Shown: positions 48,033 to 55,408 of the stretch, in pieces
How the letters are laid out: every line of letters begins with the position of its first letter
Position numbering within the stretch: position 1 is the first letter of the stretch
Assembly (NCBI RefSeq): GCF_000969645.2
Contig: NZ_CP014222.1
Span: 1,493,813 to 1,557,812 of the forward strand
Direction of reading: 5' to 3'
Source of the DNA: Janthinobacterium sp. B9-8
Lineage (GTDB): Bacteria; Pseudomonadota; Gammaproteobacteria; Burkholderiales; Chitinibacteraceae
DNA length: 64,000 bases
Translations under genes and position numbers: made by a program
The notes under the pieces: generated by a model
What the model saw: only the letters and a program-made list of their open reading frames with translations
The model's database searches: none
What the model was told of the DNA's origin: nothing

Positions 48033-51000
48033 TTAAAACGGTGTAATCGTCTGAGGCTTCAGCGGCAACACAGGCTGTTCTTTGAGTTTTTTCTCAAGGA
48101 TGCTGATCGCGACTTCCAGCTGCTGGTCTTCGCCTTTAAAAGTGGCGTGGGGCAGGTTTTCGACTTCTATGTCGGGCGTGACGCCCACGCCTTCAATTAA
48201 CCAACGGCCATCCTCGATAGCAAACTGGCCGTTTTCTGCCGCACGGACCATGCCATTATCCGCAAGGCGGTTTTGATCGGATAACCAGACGCCCGCACCT
48301 GCGGTGCGTTTACCCACAAGTGGCGCTAATTTAAGTGCTTTAATCCCGGCAGCGAAGGTTTCACCATCGGAATAAGTCAGCTCATCAACAAGCACCACCA
48401 GATGCCCACGGAAAGTTTGCTGCATATTGGTGTAAGGCTGGCGCAGGGGGCTGGCCCAAAACGCCCAAGCTTTACGCAGCAGTTTCTCGATAATCCAGCT
48501 ATCGATATTGCCGCCATTATTACGGCGCACATCAATAATAAGCCCGTCCCGATTAATATTGGCGTAAAACTCGCGGGCAAAACTGCCGATATCCTGTGCC
48601 ACCATCGCCCGCAAATGTAGATAGCCGATTTTGCCTTTAGATACCGTATTCACCCGCTCGCTGCGGCTTTGCTCCCAATCGCCATAACGCAGATTATTTT
48701 GCTTATCCATATTCACAGGCGAAACAATCACCTCGTGCATGGCTTTAGCGCGTTTAATTTGTAGCAAAACCTGCTTATCTGCCTGATTAAGCAAGAGATC
48801 AGAAATATCTCTCGCCTCCAGTACTTTTCGGCCATTCACCGCAGTAATCACATCGCCTTCTTTTACATCAACATCTGCCTGAGCCAGTGGCGAGCGTTGG
48901 GCAGGCAGCTCGGCCTCGCTATGATAAATATGCTCAACTCGATAGCCCTCTTGCGTGCGAAGCAGAACTGCGCCTAACCCAGCCGCCACGCCATCGGCAA
49001 CACCTTTACGAATATCGCCAGGAGTCACTTGCGAATGCAAAATACCTATTTCTGCCGCCATCATCCCAAGCACATCATTCAGCTCGGCCCTATCGCTGAC
49101 ACGATCAACCAGCGGAGCGTATTTTTCGCGCATTTTCAGCCATGCCACGCCGCGTATTTTATCGTCGAATAGAAAATCCCTGTGCATACGCCAAGCATCA
49201 GCAAACATCTGTTGCCAATCCTGCCGCGGATCGCTTCTAAAGCTCCAGTCATCCAGCTTTATTTTGGCCTTGCTAATATCCGAGGGCTGCTTCGCCCCTG
49301 CATCTACAATAAAAAACCCACCGGCAGCGGCTTGATAAAACAAATGCTTTTTATCACTGGCAAGCTGAAAGTTTTTTACCCCTGCGGCAAATAGCTCGGT
49401 TTGCGGCGCGGTTTTACTGATAGAGATCGTTTTCAGGTTCGTCTTATCACCTTCCTGCTCCAGAAAATAAATAAACTTATCGTCAAGCGCCAAGTCACGA
49501 TAATTGCCCGCAGGCACAGGCAGCTCGTACAAGCGCTCTGCCAGCCCCGCATATTGAATAGCAGGTAGCGGTTTTACTTCCGGCTTGCTGGCTTTTTTAT
49601 CCGTTTTTTTATCGTCTTTGGCATCCGCTTCGGGCTTCACCAGCTCGTCATCCGCTTTGAACGGGAAACGATTCCCCGCTTGCAGTGCCAAGGCATAGAT
49701 TCCTCCGCGCTTATCAAAAACCGGCCCCATATTACGATCGCCCCAAGGCGAGCGGTTGCTGACTTGAAAGTTGCGATTAGAAATAAAATACAACCAGCGC
49801 CCGTCTGCCGAAAACACCGGCGACGCCGATTCATAGCGATCACTACTTACAAATGCCAGCCGCTTTGTTTCTAGGCTATATAAGCCAATTTGCTCACGTT
49901 GCTGATTGCTATTGGGCCGCACAATGGCCAGCGTTTTACTATCGGGCGACCAAACCACGGCATCGTGTCTGTCTATGCCCAGTACGGATGCATCATCAAT
50001 CACCCCATTGCTTTTGCTCTGCAAATCCAGCAACCATAAGCGGCCACGTTTATCGCTATGCGCCAGCCATTTGCCATCGGGTGATGGGTAAATAGCCCAG
50101 CGATGCACGCCGCCATCCTGCGTCAGCCGTTCACCTTTGCCACTGCCGTTGGCTGCAAATTGCCAGATTTCATTTTCACCCGTGGTATCCACAAGGGCAT
50201 AGACCGATTTATCGTCATGCGAAAACACCGCTTCGCTAGCTCGTGCGCCATCGGGCACAGGCAGATCAACCCGCCTTTGCAGCCCTAGCCCGGCAATGGT
50301 TAAACGGCCACGCGCCGTAAACAAAGTCCGCTCTTCTTTTGCCGCCAGCTGCATATGCGTCAGATTATCCAGCGGAGATTTAATCTGCCGCTGACGCTGC
50401 TGATCAAAATCAGAAAGCAAATCAATTTTTAAAAGCTGATCCTGCTTGGCTGCCAAATCCAGCACGCGCAAATCTGCCCCCAACTGATACACAATCTTGC
50501 CATCGCCAAGGCTAGGATTGCGGACTTCCCAATCTTTATGCGCCGTTAAAGCCAGCATCCCGCCGCCGTGCGAAGTGGTATACAAATTGTAAGCACCACC
50601 TTTATCACTTACAAAATACAGCTGGTTTTTCCACCACATGGGCCGTTTATAATTGCTGCCATCATCAGGGAATAAGGGCTGTGCTTCGCTCTTAGCTTGT
50701 AAATCAAAGCGCCAGAGCCGGGCATTGGCCCCACCTCGATATTTTCTTGCGTTATCGCCGGTTAGATGTAAGCCATAGCGAGTGAAATACAGCGTTTTAC
50801 CTACATCATCCAATACCGCCTCGTTGGCATCCGCCACGGGGAATACTCTGCGCTGTAAGCTCTGCGGGTGAATGGCCGCAATAATCCGGTGCGCTGACGG
50901 CCCTGTGCTGCTTTGCGTGCTTAAAAGCACCTCACCCCCGGCTGTCCAACCCAACACATTGACCGTGCCATTTTCAAAGCTCAGCCGCTTGGGCACGCCT

Positions 51001-51272
51001 CCTGCCATCGGCATCACATACGCCTCTAAGGCACCTTCATAAGAGGCTGAAAACGCCAGCCACTTGCCATCATGCGACACCGCAGAGTGAATCTCTGCCC
51101 CTGCATGCGTCGTCAAACGCTGCGCCTGCCCGCCCTGAAGCGGTGCTTTCCATAAATCGCCTTCTGCGGTAAATACCACCGCATCAGGGATAAGCGCTGG
51201 GAAACGGGTATAAGCCGGGCTGGCAACAGCACCTACGGCAAGTAAAACAAGGGCAAGAGAAAGAATCTTCAT
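48033..51272 (-). CDS. Tricorn-type protease (S41 family, periplasmic)
   Basis: The 1079 residues start with a signal peptide (about 1-18). TolB/WD40-like beta-propeller repeats follow to about residue 550 (SHDGKWLAFSAS, SPDGKWLAHSDK), then a charged Lys/Asp linker (about 550-585) and the tricorn C1 helical domain (about 690-760). The C-terminal third holds a PDZ domain (about 800-860, GDVITAVNGRKV) and the S41 core. Ser968 in TYSDGE and Glu1027 in WLIEGVGVTPD match tricorn Ser965 and Glu1023. It stands alone between the MCE operon and the tRNA. It probably degrades peptides or proteins in the periplasm. Confidence 0.92.
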   Translation of the reverse strand: MKILSLALVLLAVGAVASPAYTRFPALIPDAVVFTAEGDLWKAPLQGGQAQRLTTHAGAEIHSAVSHDGKWLAFSASYEGALEAYVMPMAGGVPKRLSFENGTVNVLGWTAGGEVLLSTQSSTGPSAHRIIAAIHPQSLQRRVFPVADANEAVLDDVGKTLYFTRYGLHLTGDNARKYRGGANARLWRFDLQAKSEAQPLFPDDGSNYKRPMWWKNQLYFVSDKGGAYNLYTTSHGGGMLALTAHKDWEVRNPSLGDGKIVYQLGADLRVLDLAAKQDQLLKIDLLSDFDQQRQRQIKSPLDNLTHMQLAAKEERTLFTARGRLTIAGLGLQRRVDLPVPDGARASEAVFSHDDKSVYALVDTTGENEIWQFAANGSGKGERLTQDGGVHRWAIYPSPDGKWLAHSDKRGRLWLLDLQSKSNGVIDDASVLGIDRHDAVVWSPDSKTLAIVRPNSNQQREQIGLYSLETKRLAFVSSDRYESASPVFSADGRWLYFISNRNFQVSNRSPWGDRNMGPVFDKRGGIYALALQAGNRFPFKADDELVKPEADAKDDKKTDKKASKPEVKPLPAIQYAGLAERLYELPVPAGNYRDLALDDKFIYFLEQEGDKTNLKTISISKTAPQTELFAAGVKNFQLASDKKHLFYQAAAGGFFIVDAGAKQPSDISKAKIKLDDWSFRSDPRQDWQQMFADAWRMHRDFLFDDKIRGVAWLKMREKYAPLVDRVSDRAELNDVLGMMAAEIGILHSQVTPGDIRKGVADGVAAGLGAVLLRTQEGYRVEHIYHSEAELPAQRSPLAQADVDVKEGDVITAVNGRKVLEARDISDLLLNQADKQVLLQIKRAKAMHEVIVSPVNMDKQNNLRYGDWEQSRSERVNTVSKGKIGYLHLRAMVAQDIGSFAREFYANINRDGLIIDVRRNNGGNIDSWIIEKLLRKAWAFWASPLRQPYTNMQQTFRGHLVVLVDELTYSDGETFAAGIKALKLAPLVGKRTAGAGVWLSDQNRLADNGMVRAAENGQFAIEDGRWLIEGVGVTPDIEVENLPHATFKGEDQQLEVAISILEKKLKEQPVLPLKPQTITPF

Positions 51273-51429
51273 AAGGCGAAAGGAGGGTTCTCAGGTCAGA
51301 TAGAAAGTGGCTTACACTCAAGCAAATGCACGGCGAAGCATAGTGAGCCAAGAATAAGAACAGAAATATTAACGTCAGGCAAGCTTGCAAAAACCACCTA
51401 CTCCACTTACAATACGCCAGCATTACACA

Positions 51430-51503
51430 GCGGGTGTCGTATAATGGCAATACCCTAGCTTCCCAAGCTAGCGCCGAGGGTTCGATTCCCTTCACCCGCT
51501 CCA
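51430..51503 (+). tRNA. tRNA-Gly (anticodon CCC)
   Basis: The 74-nt sequence folds into a full cloverleaf. The acceptor pairs GCGGGTG with CACCCGC, the discriminator is T and CCA is encoded. The D-loop holds the conserved TAATGG, the anticodon arm is CTAGC-TTCCCAA-GCTAG with CCC at positions 34-36, and the T-arm contains TTCGATT. It reads GGG codons. A terminator follows directly. Confidence 0.96.
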
Positions 51504-51508
51504 AATTC

Positions 51509-51542
51509 AAAGCCCGGTTAAGTCACCTTAACCGGGCTTTTT
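51509..51542 (+). terminator. Rho-independent terminator after tRNA-Gly
   Basis: AAGCCCGGTTAAG and its complement CTTAACCGGGCTT form a 13-bp stem with a TCAC-type loop and a five-T run starting 6 nt after the tRNA. Confidence 0.92.
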
Positions 51543-51833
51543 ACTGAGTGTTTACGCCATCTTCAAGCCCTTCGCAGGAAAGCATAAACACGGCATTGGT
51601 AAGGAAGAATCAAGGGTGATTTGCCCCAGGTTTGCCCCAAGTTAGTAATCTGCCCCTACTGAGGCAAACCAACGAATGCGCTGCACGCTTCAAATCCCCT
51701 TCCGGATTTCCCGCAAATTATTACTCCATTATTTTTAATCATGACTAATATAATTAATAAGCCTTAAACGAACATATGGCCTCCACTTACGCACCCTCAC
51801 AATCTGTGCGGGCATTCAAAGCAGGAATAGAAT
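51543..51833. other. Gene-free region between tRNA-Gly and the orphan toxin gene
   Basis: About 290 bp without a gene. A repeated TTTGCCCCA motif at 51620-51640 is the only visible pattern. Its complement reads like the end of an integrase-type frame (TWGKSP) but is too short to count as a remnant. The promoter of the downstream gene must be here. Confidence 0.5.
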
Positions 51834-52322
51834 ATGCCCGAAGGCTTAGCCGATCTGTTTGGCACAGACCAGTGGACTCCCACAGGGGCCGTTAAAACCA
51901 CGGCACAAACTCAATACGATTTTGAGCTACTGGTACAAGCGCATGTAAACCCCTTAACGCCCGGCGAGATTGACGGGGGTGGCACCTGCGCCAATATCCT
52001 TGCGGCCATTCCTGCCGGACAACAAAATACTTTTGAATTTGAGCCAAGATCACAATATGGCTTCAAATTCAGATGGACAGATGCAAACGGAGCGCAATGG
52101 CAGGTACATGGGCACGAGCCAGATGCAGGTGCTGTAGCTGGCCATGTTGGCGCAGGCGCGTGGACAATGCGCGTGCAATGTGGCAATGCTTTTATGATGT
52201 CACGCCAACTGGTTTCTGATTTTCCCGCCGCTCATGCCAATTACACGCCTCCTACATTCTGGAGCCGCTGTAACACGCCGTTAAAAGTCGGGCTTAGCCA
52301 TATTGTGATCAACAATCCATAG
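51834..52322 (+). CDS. Free-standing polymorphic-toxin-type domain protein (Ntox30-like)
   Basis: The 162-residue protein has a good ribosome-binding site (AGGA, 9 bp before ATG) and no signal peptide. The stretch YGFKFRWTDANGAQW, the histidines in VHGHEPDAGAVAG and the C-terminal HIVINNP resemble the polymorphic toxin type 30 domain (a predicted RNase). That domain usually sits at the C-terminus of Rhs or CDI proteins. Here it stands alone, on the strand opposite to the CDI locus, with no partner gene after it. It may be a captured toxin tip or an effector in its own right. The family call is from memory of the motif. Confidence 0.5.
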   Translation: MPEGLADLFGTDQWTPTGAVKTTAQTQYDFELLVQAHVNPLTPGEIDGGGTCANILAAIPAGQQNTFEFEPRSQYGFKFRWTDANGAQWQVHGHEPDAGAVAGHVGAGAWTMRVQCGNAFMMSRQLVSDFPAAHANYTPPTFWSRCNTPLKVGLSHIVINNP

Positions 52323-52474
52323 CCCGCGCCGACCGGAACACACAATACCCGCAGGAAAAAGAACTTTAAATGATTAGCTAATCAAAGCCATCTTTGCCAG
52401 CAAAGATGCCGCTTACACCTCCGCTAGTGCTGCTATTACTACTGTGTTGCTCCTTGCTATCGCTTCACTTTATA

Positions 52475-52540
52475 AAAACTAGGGACAGGCCTCTGCTAAT
52501 TTAACCAATTATTTCTTAATCGTGGTCTGTCCCCAGTTTT
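52475..52540. repeat. 66-bp element with 14-bp terminal inverted repeats
   Basis: AAAACTAGGGACAG and CTGTCCCCAGTTTT match at 13 of 14 positions as inverted repeats. The sequence type (GGGACAG ends) resembles REP/MITE-like elements mobilised by IS200-like or REP-associated transposases. It lies in the 340-bp gap after the orphan toxin gene; the rest of this gap shows nothing. Confidence 0.5.
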
Positions 52541-52664
52541 CTCTTCCTTTACAGTTGTAATATCTTGGCATATAACATCTTTTTTAATCAACTGACCGTG
52601 CATAAATCAAATCATCGACCCACACCTTTACCTCACCCAGTCTAATAAAATACTCATGATCATT

Positions 52665-53024
52665 TCAACAAATAGCAAAATCCATATCAAGGTTTGATAC
52701 AAAAAAAACGAATCCAAATAACTCCTCAACACTCAAAGACATCTCTTTAAAATCATTTAATAAAAAAACAGTAGAATCAACGTCCTGCTCAAAAAAAACA
52801 ACAATATCCTTACCAATAAAATTAGAAAAAATACATTTTTCACCTAGCAAATACAAAGAACTATTCAAAGAAGATACCCTACTCCACAAAGGAGTATCTC
52901 CTCTTGAAAAAAATTTTTCCTCGCATGAGCGGCTAAAATAAACAGCGTCCAATATTGCCATTTCAACGCAAAAAATACTTTGCTTTTTTGATTCAACAAT
53001 AAAATCATCCGCTATATATCTCAT
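52665..53024 (-). CDS. Small protein, candidate orphan CDI immunity
   Basis: The 119-residue protein (MRYIADDFIVESKKQ) is acidic, cytoplasmic and AT-rich in codon use, unlike the cdiA blocks but like other immunity genes in this locus. It follows the third, toxin-less cdiA fragment on the same strand, so it may be the immunity gene left behind when that module lost its toxin. No family is recognised. The ribosome-binding site is weak, and a rightward neighbour sequence carries mobile-element-like repeats. Confidence 0.5.
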   Translation of the reverse strand: MRYIADDFIVESKKQSIFCVEMAILDAVYFSRSCEEKFFSRGDTPLWSRVSSLNSSLYLLGEKCIFSNFIGKDIVVFFEQDVDSTVFLLNDFKEMSLSVEELFGFVFFVSNLDMDFAIC

Positions 53025-53250
53025 TTAGATGTCTTTATCATGTTGGTTGGATTGCCGTAACTAAGTCTGGGAATATACGCCCTACTACACTTTTTGCTGG
53101 GAGTTTGAAACCTAGTATGCGGAACTCCAGGTCCGTTTTTTTATAAGCCAAGTTAATATTTAATTTAACTAATTATTTTTCTAACTGTATTCTGTTACCG
53201 GTTTTTCTTGAAATTAAGAGCATGGAACACAGGAGGATTTAAGTTTACTC

Positions 53251-53288
53251 TGACCCCAGTTATTTCCAGTTATTTGACCCCAGTTATT
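53251..53288. repeat. Paired 14-bp direct repeat at the broken end of cdiA module 3
   Basis: TGACCCCAGTTATT occurs at 53251-53264 and again at 53275-53288, exactly where the cdiA homology stops at 53292. On the other strand the motif reads AACTGGGGTCA, a type of sequence often found at the ends of IS200-like or REP-associated elements. It may mark an excised or degraded mobile element. Confidence 0.5.
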
Positions 53289-53291
53289 ATT

Positions 53292-54418
53292 CCGTCCAGT
53301 GCCTTTTTCGCCGCATCCGCATCCGCATCCGCATCCGCATCCGCATCCGCCTCAGCGGTGCGGTTGGCCATAAAGGTGCTGCCTTCTTGCAGGAAGGTTT
53401 TGGTGGCGCTAAATAGCTCGTTGATTTTTTCAGGCTTAAAATCGTTGTCGAGTTTTTGCTGCGCGCCATCGGTATCGCGGCTTAGGCTGGCGATGGTTTC
53501 GGCGGCGGTTTTGCCGGTCAGCTCTTTTTGTTTGGCTTCGTCGGTAATAGTGATTTTGGCTGTGGCGATGGCGCTTTTGGTGGTGCTCGTGCCATTGTCC
53601 CCAGCGCTAAGGGCGACGGGCGCAGTGGGAGTGACGCCGCTTGGGCCTGCGTCGTAGAGTTTGCTACAAGAAGGGGCTGCGGCCTGATCGCCACTTGGGG
53701 CTTTGCCGTCTTCCGGTTTTTTCTCAGTGCCGCCCATGCTAAAGCCACCGCCAATGCCGATGCTGCTGGCGCTGTATTCGGTGCGGTTGTTGATGTCTTT
53801 TTGTGTCAGCGTGCCGGTGCTGAGGGTGTTGTCATCCGACTTACTGGCAATCACCGCACCGTTCAGGTCGGTATTGTTTTTAACCTTAATCTCAAAGCCG
53901 TCTTTGCCTGCAAACAAGCCGCTTTGCTCGGTAACGGCTGCGTAGTCAGATTTCATTTTGTCCTGACTGATGCTGGCGCTGCCCGACACGCCCACACCTA
54001 CCGTTACGCTGGCGCTTACGCTGCTTTGCTTGCTGTCAAACTGGCTGGTGTCTTGGCGGCTAGCAAGTTTTAAATCGCCGCCGATGTCGGCAATGATTTT
54101 GCTGCCGCTGACCACGGCGCCTTCTACGCGGGTGTCGTTGGCCGATTCCAGCGTCAAGGTTTTACCGGCGTTGATATGGCTGTTTTGCTGGGCAGTATCT
54201 TTGCCGTCAGCATGACCGCGGCTTAGGCTGCCGTTAGCGGTGACGCCATAGCTGGCGCCGCCTTGCCCGAAGGTAATGGCAACACCTGCACCTGCTGTTT
54301 TTGCTGTGCTGCTCGCTCTCGTCCAGCGCCGATTGCAAGTTGATATCGCCATCCGATTTCAGCCTGATATTACCTTTGGCATTGATCTCGCTGCCCAGCA
54401 CAATCAGCTGGCTTTAGC
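53292..54418 (-). pseudogene. Third, truncated and frame-broken cdiA module
   Basis: This is a copy of the region encoded at 57360-58450 in module 2. It covers the end of the filamentous part and the first portion of the pre-toxin region (QSSVSASVTVGVGVSGSASI, LAGKDGFE, KTAAETIASLSRDT seen in part). The homology starts at about 54418 without a start codon. A deletion after HSKNS shifts the frame near 54300, and the coding part stops at KKALDG. It has neither the MENN boundary nor a toxin. A hexanucleotide repeat near its end is expanded. It is non-functional as a toxin but can serve as recombination substrate. Confidence 0.8.
53313..53348. repeat. Six tandem GCATCC hexanucleotides
   Basis: Six perfect GCATCC units encode an Asp-Ala run on the minus strand. 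The same site in modules 1 and 2 (near 61322 and 57382) has a single unit, so this copy has gained five units (30 bp) while keeping frame. Confidence 0.9.
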
Positions 54419-54499
54419 ATCTCCCATCACAAAAACAGGAGCCGTTCTAATTTTCGATGGCTTCTTTTGGAGTTAACCCATAAATGCCTCTACAGAACG

Positions 54500-55408
54500 T
54501 CAACTCAACTCCATTAGCTGACTCCAAGGCATGAAATCAAAACGTCCTTCAGTTCTCAATAGAGTGTGCGCGCAGTAAGCATCAATTGCTTCAGCCGGAT
54601 TTTTCAATATCCGCATATTTTTCACATCACCATCATGAATATGATAAACAACCTTATCCCTGCTGGAATCAATTACAAAAAACTGATCACCACACTTTCC
54701 GGACAAGCCTTCAGGACGGGTATCTAAAAAACATCGGAAAGCTGTCCATTGATAAGGTTTACCATCATAAGGGTTATATTGGGTTTCAATGGCGTTCGGC
54801 AATCTCTCCATTACAATGGGAAGTAATGTTTTTTTCCATTTCTTATCGAAACCCGCCAAAATATTTTCAAATGGTTCCCATCCGCCGTTTGGATGCCCAA
54901 CTAGCTGCGAGTTGATCATGATACTTCCCAACGCATCTGGATGAATACCCCATCCCCCACAGCGCCAAAGCCATGACCCAGATATTTCATCGGGTAGCGC
55001 ATGAATGCAATCTAAGTCTTCTCCTTGCTCATGCTTTCCTCTCCTTGGATAGCCCACATGTACAATACGATCTTTTATATCAAAATATCCGCGTACCCCT
55101 AAATTATCCTCATCAAAATAATTCCACCACCGAATTCCAACCATAAATTCCGAAGCATATTGTTCCAGTACCGCAAAACTTTTAGGTTGAAGTTTTTTTA
55201 AAGGCTCAATTATCCATTCTTTCCCACCTAACTTCAGAAATTCGATTTCCGTTAATCCAGCTTCACCACTGTCATGCAAATAATCAAGTTCTTCTTTTGA
55301 AACCTCAGTATAGCGAGTACATATGCGTGTGTTTTTATTGCGTACATCCTCGATAGTGCAGCCTGATAAATGCCAATCACTTCCGTCCATATTAAATTTT
55401 TCGTGCAT
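54500..55408 (-). CDS. Candidate immunity protein for the HNH-like CDI toxin
   Basis: The 302-residue cytoplasmic protein starts on the stop of the toxin module (TAATG overlap), which is the standard toxin-immunity arrangement and ensures coupled expression. It is acidic and rich in Trp (IRWWNYFDEDN, GSWLWRCGGWGIHP). It has no signal peptide or membrane segment and no family that I recognise. It is larger than most CDI immunity proteins. The role is inferred from position. Confidence 0.65.
   Translation of the reverse strand: MHEKFNMDGSDWHLSGCTIEDVRNKNTRICTRYTEVSKEELDYLHDSGEAGLTEIEFLKLGGKEWIIEPLKKLQPKSFAVLEQYASEFMVGIRWWNYFDEDNLGVRGYFDIKDRIVHVGYPRRGKHEQGEDLDCIHALPDEISGSWLWRCGGWGIHPDALGSIMINSQLVGHPNGGWEPFENILAGFDKKWKKTLLPIVMERLPNAIETQYNPYDGKPYQWTAFRCFLDTRPEGLSGKCGDQFFVIDSSRDKVVYHIHDGDVKNMRILKNPAEAIDAYCAHTLLRTEGRFDFMPWSQLMELS

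Noticed and set aside
51184..51510. Minus-strand open frame with VKGIEPSALAWEARV
   Set aside because: It is the reverse reading of tRNA-Gly and its flank, a well-known false gene; the tRNA and the signal-peptide end of the protease explain it.
51600..51660. Possible integrase tail near tRNA-Gly (repeated TTTGCCCCA)
   Set aside because: Only about 25 codons, closed by a stop, with no attachment-site duplication of the tRNA end seen; too little to call a remnant.
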